Below, piece by piece: positions 1 through 10,533 of a DNA stretch of 64,000 bases. The stretch comes from Ilyonectria destructans (Eukaryota > Ascomycota > Sordariomycetes > Hypocreales > Nectriaceae). Below the pieces are notes generated by a model, which saw nothing but the letters and a program-made list of their open reading frames with translations, did not search any database and had not been told where the DNA came from. The stretch is from positions 2,294,001-2,358,000 of the forward strand of contig JAHEWK010000004.1 in the NCBI GenBank assembly GCA_020740775.1. Reading direction: 5' to 3'. Within the stretch, counting starts at the first letter, position 1, and each line of letters begins with the position of its first letter. The translations under genes were made by a program, and so were the position numbers.

Positions 1-2079
1 TAGGAGTTGATGAAGTCGACCCTCAGCATCGACGACATCAATAACGCCCCTTTGCCTCGGGTGGCGAACGCCAACTATACTTCCATTACTGAGATCAATA
101 ATCTCTGATTTTCGCTGTTTGACATCGCGATCAATGGCTCTTCCACGGAACTGCAAGTTCCTTGTGTTGTCGACGAACAGAAGAGAGAGGGAAATTTTAG
201 TGAGCTCACTCCATGGTGCCTGGGTGCTTAGTTCATGTCGGCCATCCATCGACTCAGAAAGAATGAGAATGGCAGATTGGTCTCCATCAACCAGCTTACA
301 GGAATCAACCACGTTCTGAGCACGTCGGAGGTCTATCACTGTAACTGACACAGTAGGGTCTTCCGATGTGTCCTTTCTCGCAACCTTGGCAGCCAGATCG
401 AGTTTGTGCTGGATACCCAAACCCAGTGTGATTAGTTGGAGTCGTTTTTCGGTGGCGTCTTGAATGCCGATTAAAATCTGGCTGCGGTTATATTCATCGA
501 TCGCAAATGGAGGCGCTGTGAGAACGAAGACCTTGGATTGATTGCGCGCGGGCTGGTCGGTGGTTGAATATCGGACATTGGAGTTGTCCAATGGTACAGT
601 GGTGAGCTTTGTGAAGACAATCTCGTGTTGCAACCCATCAAAATCATGATCGTCAAGTCCCATGTTGTGGAATCCCTCGTCAAGGCCATCGTCAAGAGGT
701 GCCTCCAGCAGACTGCTCAAACTAGGATGAATCTGGTGGCTGAAATTTGCGCTGAGCCGAGCATGGTGACTGCCCTGAGAATCATGCCGTTTGGATACCG
801 CGTGTCCAGAAAGTAGGGGTTGGTCGGCAAAGACCGATCTTTCGTGTGACGCGGACAAGTCTGCTCTTGCCAACATGGAGCTAACGCGGCGAGAACTCCT
901 CCGTGTGGTATTAGCACCCTCCTTGTCTTGCTGCTCTAATGATGAGACTAAATCCAGGGGCTTCTCAAACTTCTCGCTCTTTCTTTGTCGCTTCCCAGGA
1001 AGCGGTGCCCCAAAGCTCTCCCGGAGGTTGGGCTGAACTGGAGTAGAGGGGCCACTGGCGAAACCTGGCTGCATCGAGCTACGACGCCGCGCAGCTTTTG
1101 CCTTGGCATTCTTTTGTCGACCAACAAAAGGGTCCTCGTGCTTCAAGTACGTCAAGCGCCAGACGTTGTAGGAACTCGTTTCGCGATTGATGGTAATTCC
1201 AATTATCAATGGCTGGTGCAGGTCTTGGCCTGACGCGCCTGGAATCTTGATTTCTTCGATGTGGAGCATCTCCTCGGCCGGGTCAAGAAAGGGAGGTTTC
1301 TTAAATGCGTTTCTCCTGAGGCCATTTGTTTTCAGTGGCTCCTGATCGGTTACAACCAAGCCTAGCTCCATCAAGGGGTCTGTCAGCGCGACAAGTCTGG
1401 GCCATCGTGAGGCGGGCTGCTCCAGCGGCGCTTCCCAAAAGTCATCCAGAGTCGAACTCAGTCTAAGGGGAAGTGCTTTTGGCTTGTTGAGACCCTCGAC
1501 AGAAAAAGCCGTCTGTTGCGAGCTGTTGAAGGCCGTCAGCTGCGACGAGACGAAGGAGTTTGGTGGCACTCGCGGGAACTGAAAAGAAATCGGCGCCACG
1601 CTCTCGGCTCGCTGTTTCCGCTGAATAATGATACCAACGGGACCGGCGAAAGCTGACTCGACTTCGAATGGCATGTGGACGATGTGGTTGGTTCCAGCGA
1701 GGAAGTATATGTGCGCCTGGGTCTTGAGGAAGACAACGAGGGCTTTCGAAAGCGTCGGCCGCGTGCTGGGTTTTGCTTTCGCATCACCATTCTCGGTCCC
1801 GTCATCTTCGGAAGCTGGGAAATATGCTAGGAGGGCCTGCGTAATGGGCTCTTTCTCGAGATCGAACTTGAACGTCTTCCGGAAGATGCCTCCTCGACAC
1901 CAGACAACACAACGCTCCGTTGTGAGGAGCTCATCCTCAATGCCGCTCTCCTCTCTCTCGTCTGTTACAATATCCCACGTGTAAGAGGTCGCGGGCGGGT
2001 TCGCGGGGAGCAACTGTTCGTCAATGGCATGTTGAAGCCCTGCTGGCTGATGCAGCCCCAGGGACTTCACCGACGCCAT
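1..2079 (-). CDS. APC1: Anaphase-promoting complex subunit 1 (APC1/BimE), N-terminal part
   Basis: APC1 is the largest scaffold of the APC/C, the nuclear E3 ubiquitin ligase that drives mitotic exit. Read on the minus strand from the ATG at 2079, the frame stays open without an intron for 693 codons and leaves the window at base 1, so only the N-terminal part is present. The start region reads MASVKSLGLHQPAGLQHAI. About 90-130 residues in lies the stretch AHIYFLAGTNHIVHMPFEVE followed by ESAFAGPVGII, which I recognise as the APC1 N-terminal beta-propeller region. The middle (about residues 330-420) is Ser/Arg-rich and looks disordered, as is usual for the phosphoregulated loop of this subunit. 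The gene is divergent from VPS41, with a 386-bp gap. The assignment is by family recognition, not by search. The ATG at 2079 is chosen because the characteristic N-terminus begins there. Confidence 0.82.
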   Translation of the reverse strand, partial: MASVKSLGLHQPAGLQHAIDEQLLPANPPATSYTWDIVTDEREESGIEDELLTTERCVVWCRGGIFRKTFKFDLEKEPITQALLAYFPASEDDGTENGDAKAKPSTRPTLSKALVVFLKTQAHIYFLAGTNHIVHMPFEVESAFAGPVGIIIQRKQRAESVAPISFQFPRVPPNSFVSSQLTAFNSSQQTAFSVEGLNKPKALPLRLSSTLDDFWEAPLEQPASRWPRLVALTDPLMELGLVVTDQEPLKTNGLRRNAFKKPPFLDPAEEMLHIEEIKIPGASGQDLHQPLIIGITINRETSSYNVWRLTYLKHEDPFVGRQKNAKAKAARRRSSMQPGFASGPSTPVQPNLRESFGAPLPGKRQRKSEKFEKPLDLVSSLEQQDKEGANTTRRSSRRVSSMLARADLSASHERSVFADQPLLSGHAVSKRHDSQGSHHARLSANFSHQIHPSLSSLLEAPLDDGLDEGFHNMGLDDHDFDGLQHEIVFTKLTTVPLDNSNVRYSTTDQPARNQSKVFVLTAPPFAIDEYNRSQILIGIQDATEKRLQLITLGLGIQHKLDLAAKVARKDTSEDPTVSVTVIDLRRAQNVVDSCKLVDGDQSAILILSESMDGRHELSTQAPWSELTKISLSLLFVDNTRNLQFRGRAIDRDVKQRKSEIIDLSNGSIVGVRHPRQRGVIDVVDAEGRLHQLL

Positions 2080-2465
2080 GTTCTGGTGGGCGCCATAGGC
2101 CGCTCGCAACGTAACAGTGGGTCGTGTAGGTCTGTCACTATCGATCCGTGGCTTCTGGGGGAAGATCGTATTCTGTCGGGTTCTAAAAGCTGGGCCGCAA
2201 CGCTGGAGTTGAGCCGCGTGTGGACGCGCTTCGGTTTGCACGTCGAAATGCCGTGGGTTGGATGGTGGGGCGCACGCTCCAGGCGGGCGTGTGGGCGTGG
2301 TTGTGCGGAGCTGAGCTCGTGACGTAGCTGCAGGTACCTCTGGCGCGCCACACTTGGAGCTGTCATAGCTCAAACGCGGGTACCTGAATCAAGCTTCAAC
2401 TCTTCTACATCGTTGCATCCCCCGGCTGTGAGAATCCCCAGCATGACCTCAATGCTGCTGGCGCA
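2080..2465. promoter_or_regulatory. Divergent promoter region APC1 / VPS41
   Basis: This 386-bp gap separates two divergently transcribed housekeeping genes, so it must hold both promoters. I saw no convincing TATA box and no ORF with coding character. The open frames here are shadows. Confidence 0.5.
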
Positions 2466-5400
2466 ATGACAGACCAGTCGCCGAATCCCGGCGATACGCA
2501 GGAGCGCCAGCTCGAACCGCCTCAGTCCGAACCCGAACCGCCTCAGTCCGAACCCGAACTACCACGCGAACACGCCGTAACATTCTCGGAAGACGAAGGC
2601 GAGACACCCGACCACGATGCGCCCGACAAGACCGATTTAGAGGGCCTAGCCCAAGAGCCAGTCACCGGAGCGGACGGTGGTGGTGAAAACGAGGAGATGG
2701 CGACAAGGAACGCAGATGGTGCCCAAAAGGAGCCTGTAGGCGGTGGCGATGGCACTGCAGCGGACGCGGACGACGGCCAAGAGGACGAGGGGAAGAAGAA
2801 GGAGGCAGAAGAAGAAGAAGCTGAAGAGGAGGATGGAAGCGCAGAAGGAGTAGATGGCGATGTTGAGGAAGAAGAAGAGGACGATGACGACGACGACGAC
2901 GAGGAAGAAGACGATGATGAGGACGAGGATGATGACGAAGACGACGAGCCGAGGCTCAAGTACGCTCGCCTCACGCAACATCTCGGTCCCCTATACCGCA
3001 ACGGCGATGCGACCAGTGCATTTCTTGTCGCTGGCGACAAGATGGTTAGACCTGCTGTGATACCCTAGTTGCATTACCATACTGACTGCCTCACAGATCG
3101 TTGGAACCCATAACGGCAACATTGTGAGTTCTTCCTCAACCGCTAGGCCACCCTCTGTCTAACCCTAGTCCAGCACGTAATCCAACTTCCCATCTTTCAA
3201 TCCTTGAAAGTCTACCATGCCCATTCTGCTTCGGTCACCAGCATCTCAATTTCCCCTTTCCCGCCACCTCTACCGACCGACAAGCCAGAGGCTCCGCCGC
3301 GCCTTGCAGGACCTGCAGCCTCCAGTAGCGCTTCAGCTCGACAGTCAGAGTCATCTCCGGCTGCCGCGTCGAGGAAGCCTCGTGAACGCTTTCAGATCCC
3401 CAAAATTCCATCAAATGACATCTTCGTTGCGACGTCATCAATGGATGGCAACGTGTGCGTGCAGTCACTTGTCGACATGAAGGACGTTCAACTGCGCAAC
3501 TTTGCTAGGCCGGTCCAGTCGGTGGCGTTATCCCCCGAATACAGGACCGATAGAACATATCTATCCGGAGGAACGGCCGGCCAGCTCATCCTTACTGTAG
3601 GTGGAGGTCCCGGTCGAAGCACTTCGACAACAACCGGCAGCGCCGCAGCCACCGCCTCGGGATGGCTTGGAAGTATGGGCATTGGCGGCAATACAGGAAA
3701 GGACACTATCCTTCATTCTGGCGAAGGAATTATCAGCACAATCAAGTTCTCTCTGTCTGGAAAATATGTCGTGTGGTTGAACGAACACGGCATCAAGATT
3801 ATGCGATCCAAGCTCCATCTCGACAACGCAGATGCCGATGATGCATGGAAGCGTATAGGCCATATTGATCGACCGCAAACAGAGGAATGGGACACCATGG
3901 CTAGTGTCTGGAAGGGCCGTGTTGAGTGGATTGATGAACAGGCCGTTGAATCAGACGAGTCCGAACAGGGTCCCCTCGACAAGCCCCTCTCGCCGGCTAC
4001 CGAGAAGCTGAGGGAACAGGCTGTCTTGGGCAAGAGGAGCATCGAGCGACTTCTCGTGGGATGGGGTGGTACAATTTGGATCATCCATGTCCATCCTGGA
4101 GGTGTAGGTGTAGGACGGAACGTTGGAGAGAAGACTATTGGGCGGGCTGAAATTGTCAAAATGTGAGTCTGCACCCTCCCAAGTATGACCGGACTGACAA
4201 CCTAACGTTCACAGTCTACGCATGGATTGCATCATTTCCGGCATTTCTTTATATACCCAGAACTTGTTACTTGTGCTTGCATATTCTTTACCTGACGAAG
4301 ACGACGAAGACGAGATTCTCGACGTGTCGCCAGTCAAGACGCATAAATCTCAACCTTCGACAACATCGACAGGAAGCGAACCCGTGGGGGGTGTCCGCCG
4401 GCGTCAGAACAATCAACCCCCTGAACTACGGCTTATCGATCTCAACTCCCAAGCCGAAGCCGACAAGGATGGGCTCAGTGTCAGTCGCTATGAGCGACTT
4501 ACATCAGGCGATTACCATCTAGGAGTGTTACCTGCACGCAACGCTGCCTCTGCCGTTGCTTCAACAAGAGGAGCCCTCGAAGCCCTTGCCGGGCTTGGCT
4601 CGGACATGTGGAATGCTGCGATTAATCCGCGATTACTCTTCAGCTCGGGGGCAAGCATCCGGAGCAGAGAGAGTGGCGATGACGCAGCTTCAAGTATGAG
4701 AGCCGGCAGCACCACCGGGACTATCCGTCCTGGGACCAGCAGAGGTGGTGCCCCATCGGTGCATGCCGGTCTGGTTAAGCCAGGAGTCAAGGTGTTCATT
4801 CATAGCCCATACGACTGCATTCTTGCAACGAGAAGAGACTTGGGAGACCACTTGGGATGGCTCATGGAGCGCCAGCAGTACCAGCGTGCTTGGGAGCTCA
4901 TCGACGAGCACCCCGAAATCGTGACTACCTCTGTCGAAAGAGGCAGCGATGCGGGTCCTCAAACCCCATCGAAACCGCAAGAGGCTGCTGATGACTTTTA
5001 TGACGACGAGTCTGTGACAGATTCAACTCCTAGAAATATGTACTCCTCGGTCGAGCGAGAGAAGAGGCGGATCGGAGAGCTCTGGATTCAAGAACTCATT
5101 GAAGAAAACGACTGGATCTCGGCTGGCCAGGTCTGCGGCAAGGTGCTCACAACTGCCGACAGGTGGGAGAAATGGGTATGGACCTTTGCGGGCGCCAAAA
5201 GGTTCGAGGAAATCACGAACTACATCCCAATAGCGCCTATGCGCCCTCCTATCCCTACAACCATCTATGAAGTTGTCCTGGGTCACTATCTTCAGACCGA
5301 CAAGCCACGATTCAGTGAGCTACTTGAGCGTTGGCCAACAGAGCTCTTTGACATTAAAACCATCACCACTGTCTTGGAGAACCAGCTCAAATATCGCGAT

Positions 5401-6823
5401 GTGCGGGAAGATAGCATTGATGAAGGGGAGAAGGGTCGGGACTGGCGGATTGTCATGGAAAGTCTGTCAAAACTCCATGAAGCCAATGGGCGTCAGCGGG
5501 AGGCACTGAAGTCTTACATCAAACTCCATGATGCAGACTCAGCCTTCCGCTTGATCAGAGACAACCACCTTGCCGATGCCGTCGCAGATGACATCCCTAG
5601 CTTCATCGGCCTCAGGGTATCACCGGAAGACCTGGGCCAGATGACAGAAAGTGACCTTGAGGATGCCACATCCGAGGCGATCACGCTGCTAGTTGACGAG
5701 GCTCAGCATGGCCTCTTGCGCCCAGAAGTGGTTGTGGAACAGTTGCTCGCCCAAGAGCTGCGCCTTTACATCTACTTCTATTTCCGTGGCCTTTGGAAGG
5801 GTGAAGGCATCATAGAACACATGGGAGAGAATTTGGACCGACTAGTCATGGACAGCCAGTCTCTGGTGGACGGCTTCGCTGACTTGGCGGTGCATTTGTT
5901 CGCGACTTACGATAGGACGCTGCTGATGCAATTCCTCAAGATTTCTATTTCGTACACTTTTGAGAAGGTTTGTTGGCCGGGAACTCCTGCGCTGCGCGAG
6001 AAATGCTAATCAGACCTAGGCTGTCCAAGAATGCGAGCAATTCTCATACTATGACGAGCTCGTGTATCTATATTCCAAGACCGGGCAGATGAAACGCGCG
6101 CTCTATCTCATCATCGACCGCCTCAAGAACGTTAGCAAGGCCATCGAGTTTGCCAAGGAACAGGATGATCCTGACCTATGGGAGGATCTCCTCAACTATA
6201 GCATGGACAAACCTAGCTTCATTCGTGGCCTCCTTGAACAGGTCGGCACGGCCATCAACCCGATCACCCTTGTGAGACGAATTCCAGAGGGCCTTGAGAT
6301 CGACGGCCTCCGAGAGGGCTTGACTCATATGATGAAGGAGCATGAGATACAGTACAGTATCAGCTCTGGAGTCGCACGGGTCCTGCGCAGTGAAGTGGCC
6401 GCCGCACAAAACGATCTCCGCTCTGGACAGCGCAAGGGAATCAAGTTCGAAGTGGAAGTGCACTCCACGGAGCACATCGACGTAGAGGTCAAAGACGTAC
6501 CCACCGACCCGGAGAATCCGGAGCGGAATGCATCGCATCCCGTCACAGACCACGATCATCGGGTCCCTCAGGTGGGGCACTGCGCGAGGTGCCATGAGCC
6601 CTTCACCGAGTATGAAATGGAAACTCTGGTGGGATATGCGTGTGGCCACGTATTCCATGTGAGCCACTTACTAGAGATGTTGCATGGAGGGAAGAAGGTC
6701 GATGTCAATTTGGGGAATGGCGTGGAGGAGGGGAGCCGATACTCGGTGGGGATGAAGGTCATGCGGGCGCGGTTGTTGAAGGATAAGGTTAGAGGAGGGT
6801 GTCCAGTTTGCCATGTCAAGTAA
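2466..6823 (+). CDS. VPS41: Vacuolar protein sorting-associated protein 41 (HOPS subunit VPS41)
   Basis: VPS41 is the HOPS tethering subunit that brings AP-3 vesicles and late endosomes to the vacuole. Five exons: 2466-3044, 3097-3123, 3174-4162, 4215-5967 and 6020-6823. The introns are 50-52 nt and all GT-AG, and they give 1,383 residues. The N-terminal ~190 residues are acidic and low-complexity, including a repeated EPPQSEPE and a nearly pure Asp/Glu block. A WD40-type propeller follows (from about QHLGPLYRNGDATSAF to the LVLAYSLPDED region). Next come alpha-solenoid/clathrin heavy-chain repeats, for example DELVYLYSKTGQMKRALYL. A C-terminal RING-like zinc finger ends the protein, with CARCHEPF, CGHVFH and CPVCHVK. 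The size is somewhat larger than yeast VPS41 because of the acidic N-terminus. Exon 2 is only 27 nt; it is supported by perfect phase and by the continuity KMIVGTHNGNIHVIQLP. Confidence 0.9.
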
Positions 6824-7191
6824 GAGCGAAGATTCATCATTCATATCAGGCGTCAAATTGTATGTAGCGTTAACGGATACCAGCTCTACAAGCATTCACA
6901 TAGTAGTCTTCCCCTATGAGTGATAGGTGACCAACACGCTGAACACAAAGCACAGGCACGCCGTTGAAGATGGACCTGGTTCAATTTCAAAATGTATCTC
7001 AGTACGAAACTTGATTATTATTCCCACCTCAGAGGTTCCCAAATGCGAAAATCAGAACCCTGTGTACCAAGCTACCCCTTTTGGATCTCGAGAAAGATTG
7101 CCTTCCAAATCGCCTGATCTGACAACGACGAGCCCCTAGCGTAAACACATACTGGGGGGTTCGGGTTCGAGAAACAGGTAGGGATAGACCA
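6824..7191. other. Convergent 3' intergenic region
   Basis: This gap lies between the 3' ends of VPS41 (plus) and the GPI-protein gene (minus). No gene or RNA is visible; it presumably holds the two terminators and 3' UTRs. Confidence 0.5.
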
Positions 7192-7994
7192 TTAGAAGAA
7201 AATGGCAACGACCATGCCGGCAACACCGATGATGGCGGCAGAGAGAGGGTTGGCCATAGTGGCGGCTCCAGTGGCAGTCGACGTGGGAGTGCCCGAAGCA
7301 CCGGAGGGCGTCTCGCCATCAGTGGCAGTCGGGTTGGGTCCGGTGTGAGAGTGCGAGGCACTATCCGAATAGCCATCGGAGGGCTCAGGATAGGCGCTGG
7401 ACGGGTTTCCAGACGCGTAAGTGGCGGCAGTGGGTGTCTCACCGGGCACGCTTGGCACGCCACTCTCGCCAGGGCCAGTGGCTCCAGGAGGAGGAACAGA
7501 GTAGCCGGGCTGGGAGCCGCCGGCGGGGGCGCTCTCGTAGGGAACGGACTGGCTGGGCTCGTTCTCCCCATGGACGGAGGTCTCGTGTTCGGCTTCGGCG
7601 TACGACGAGATCTGACCTTCGCCTGGGACGGTGGCGGCGACGTCGGTCGGGGCGGGAGGAACGCCGCCACTGACAGAAGTAGAGACGGAGCACGCGGTCT
7701 GGTGGACGATGTTGCAGACACTCCAGGTGAAAAGGACAGTGCCTGCGGTATTGTTAGCCTTGGAAGAATGGTGCTGGCGGTTCGTGAGTGTTACCTTCAG
7801 AGGTCGTGAGTCCGGACTCCTGGGTGACGGGGGGCAGAGTGGAGGAGCAGTCCGCTGGGAAGAAGTTAGTAAGGACCAAGAATAAATGAACCGGAAATAT
7901 CCATACAGTACGCAGCTTCGGCAATAGTTGTCGAGGCAAAGACGCCCAGGAGTGCCACAACACTGGCGAGGGCGTTGATCTTGAAGACGGCCAT
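7192..7994 (-). CDS. Secreted GPI-anchored Ser/Thr/Pro-rich protein
   Basis: A cell-surface protein of unknown function. Three exons on the minus strand: 7994-7907, 7854-7795 and 7742-7192. The two introns are 52 nt each (GTATGG and GTAACA donors), and they give 232 residues. The N-terminus MAVFKINALASVVALLGVF is a signal peptide, followed by STTIAEAA. The short mature head carries cysteines (DCSS, WSVCNIVHQTACS). The middle is rich in Ser, Thr, Pro and Gly and lacks globular character, as in heavily O-glycosylated wall proteins. The C-terminus (MANPLSAAIIGVAGMVVAIF) is a hydrophobic tail typical of GPI-attachment signals, preceded by small residues (TATGAAT). It resembles many Sordariomycete GPI-anchored proteins of this size. 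The ATG at 7994 is chosen because it gives a clean signal peptide. Confidence 0.8.
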
Positions 7995-10016
7995 TTTATC
8001 GGTTGAAGAAGTCTGTTGCGTGGTCTGGTTAACGACTGAGGGAGGCCAAGAAATGCGTGACGAAGGAACCGAAGGGTCCTAGATCAGGGGAAAGGGAAAG
8101 GAACAAATGTGCGTGTCATAAGGCGCAACGCTCGCTGAGTGTTTCTGAGGAGGCAACTCGTGACGACCGAGGAGGGAGTGGAGCGGAGTGCACACACGTC
8201 GCTCCACGAGATGAGCCTTGAAATGGAAGAGGAGGAAACAAGTCAGCAATAGGAGCTCACGAACCTTGATAAGTGTCTTGTGTAGTGTGCTGATCTTGCG
8301 AGGTAGGGATCGCAGGTCGTGACAGTCCGATGCGCACGGAGTTGGTTGCGTATGGAGGAGAGAAAAAGGGAAGACGCCGAAGCACGAGAGGGATTCTGGT
8401 GATAAACAAAGGCTCGGCAAACGACGGGACCTAACCTGCATGACCAAAGTACTGTCAGTTGGCGAACACTCCAAACCAGCTGGCAACTGAACAACCCCTA
8501 TTTTCCAAGGCAACGGGCGATTAGATGGGAAGTGGGGGGCACTGGCTGAAGAGTGCGTGAATCACCCAACACAAGTGCCCTTTTTCTCAACCCACAATGA
8601 ACTTGCATTGAATTTGGCTGGCCTGCTCCAATTATAAGGGAGAACGCAAATGGCATAGAGTGAGGAAGCTGGGGTGCAGAGAGTTGCCCCGGTAGGTGAC
8701 AGCGAGAGGGGAGGTTACTGAGGATGAGGCACATCAGGACAAGGATAAATAGCATCAACATACCTTCAAAAGACAAGTGATTCTTCGCGAAAATGTTCCC
8801 AAGGAAATGATGAATAGAGTGAAGCAGGAAAAGAGAGCAGAATAGAACACGATGCAGTCGATTTGAAGGAGCAAGTCGGAAACGTTCTGGCTTTTCCTTT
8901 TTCAAGCGAAGACTCTCATTCCCGCCTCAAGCTGCCTCCTCTCACACTTGGCCTCTCGTCTTTGACCATGTGTAAACAAGACCCCTGAGTGGGTGAGTAC
9001 ATGCAAATTTCTGCAGGCTGTGTAATGCCACAGAATGATCGTAGCACGTTGCGCCAGCGGCCGTATCTCGCAGGAAAGGAACACAACACAAGTCCCCTGC
9101 CACAGGTTAATTGGCCCTTTCTGCGGCCCTATCTTCGTGCAGCCGTCCGTATGCAGGTCGAGTAACCTTCAAAGTGTTTGATGGCCAGCCATTTCCTTCA
9201 GCCAGAGACATTTCACCGCGCAGGCTTCCCATGCGGTGCGAATGGCTAGCCTCAGAATCATGTTAGCCGCCCCGAAAACGCCGCCCTCAGGGGATACAAC
9301 CTTGACTAACACGTGTCTGCGCGAGGCTTCGTGTAATGTCATATGGCTCATATGGCCGTTGCTCAACGTGACTAGCCGATGTCGGCACTGTTGGCCTGCC
9401 AGGAGGCAAACTGCATCGTCCAAACTAAGGGTGGCATAAGCGAACATGCAGCTTTCCAGTGCAAACATCCTGTCTCACGGCGCTTCTGGGGCGACGAGCT
9501 TAGATTCGATCTTTGATGTGCCGTGATTTGGCGCTGTAGTGCTCTTACCGTACACGCCCCGTGATCATATTTCCAGCGGTTTTAGATTCGAGTGGCAGCT
9601 GGGGAGACAGTCCACGGCGTCTCGTTTGATGTTGTCTTAGACTAACATGGAACTCAGAAATAACATTTTCGAGGCTCACCACCGTCAATCTCGCTTCTAC
9701 GCTGCCTTGGGATTTAAGATGATGCTGTTTTACAATGGTCTAACCCGATAGCCTGTACGTTCGGGGGTTTCGCCAGTGCTACCAGGGCCGTTGACAAGAT
9801 TTTGAAGCGTCGCCAGCAATTCCGAGGCTGTAGTACTGAGGGTATCCCGGATAAGTATGGCACAGCCAAAATTCAAAATAAATTATAGAATATCGAAAGC
9901 TTAAGGGGATTCACGCAGGATCAAAGAGAGAGAGATAAAGAAAATGATTGGGTGACATGAAAATGGCAAAAAGATGCAAAAAGAAAGGATATAAGATGGA
10001 TTCAAACCACCACAGT
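7995..10016. other. Gene-poor 2-kb intergenic region
   Basis: I found no ORF with coding character on either strand. The part near 7995-8900 may contain a long 5' leader and promoter of the GPI-protein gene, since CT-rich pyrimidine tracts are common on its sense strand. The open frames of 60-144 codons here have unlikely composition and no recognisable motifs. Confidence 0.4.
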
Positions 10017-10105
10017 TGGACGAACAGGGAATCGAACCCTGGACCACTCCCAGATATTCAAACGAATTATGCTAAGGGAGTATTATACCACTAAACCATT
10101 CGCCC
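10017..10105 (-). tRNA. tRNA-Ala (anticodon AGC) with a 17-nt intron
   Basis: On the minus strand the 5' acceptor arm GGGCGAA (10105-10099) pairs with TTCGTCC (10024-10018), followed by discriminator A. The third acceptor pair is G-T, the G3:U70 wobble that is the alanine identity element. The anticodon stem is CTCCC/GGGAG. Between the two halves lie 24 nt, read as TTAGCA, a 17-nt intron starting after position 37, and T38, so the anticodon is AGC. The T arm is CAGGGTTCGATTCCCTG. A T-run (TTTCTTTTT) lies a few tens of bases downstream and could end Pol III transcription. The D arm is A/T-rich and less regular, which is the weakest part of the call. Confidence 0.85.
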
Positions 10106-10533
10106 GATTGGATGATGTTCAGGGCGGAAATTGAGGCATATATCTGTAGTGTGTCTGGAAAATTCAGATTCTCAAGGAAATGTCACCCTGCAGCAGCATT
10201 GCCAGGCACTATAAGCACAATCCAAGCTACAGCCCGTTAGGTTAGCACATCTTATCAATTTCTAGTGGCCTGGAAATGTAACCAGCGATTTCAGAAATGC
10301 ATCGCCCCCGGATCATCATTCGGATAGAGCGACCTGCAGACCTTCGTCTCTATCATCCCAATAATCAAAACGCTAATAAGAGAATAAAAACCCGAACATA
10401 TTTCCCAGTGGATATCGACCGATACGAATTCGAAGAAGAACAAAAATCCATCCATAGCGCATTCTTCTGAAACTCCATCGCCTCGAACGAAACCTACAAC
10501 TCAACCTCCAAAGGAATCCCAACAACAAGCAAA
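10106..10533. other. Intergenic region between tRNA-Ala and DUF6594 gene
   Basis: These 428 bp contain no recognisable gene. They include the upstream region of the tRNA and the 3' flank of the minus-strand DUF6594 gene. Confidence 0.4.

Noticed and set aside
2543..3040. Minus-strand Ser-rich ORF of 165 codons
   Set aside because: It is the antisense of the acidic Asp/Glu codons of VPS41; low-complexity shadow.
8079..8905. Minus-strand ORFs of 135-144 codons upstream of the GPI-protein gene
   Set aside because: Irregular composition, no domain or signal; more likely leader or promoter sequence.
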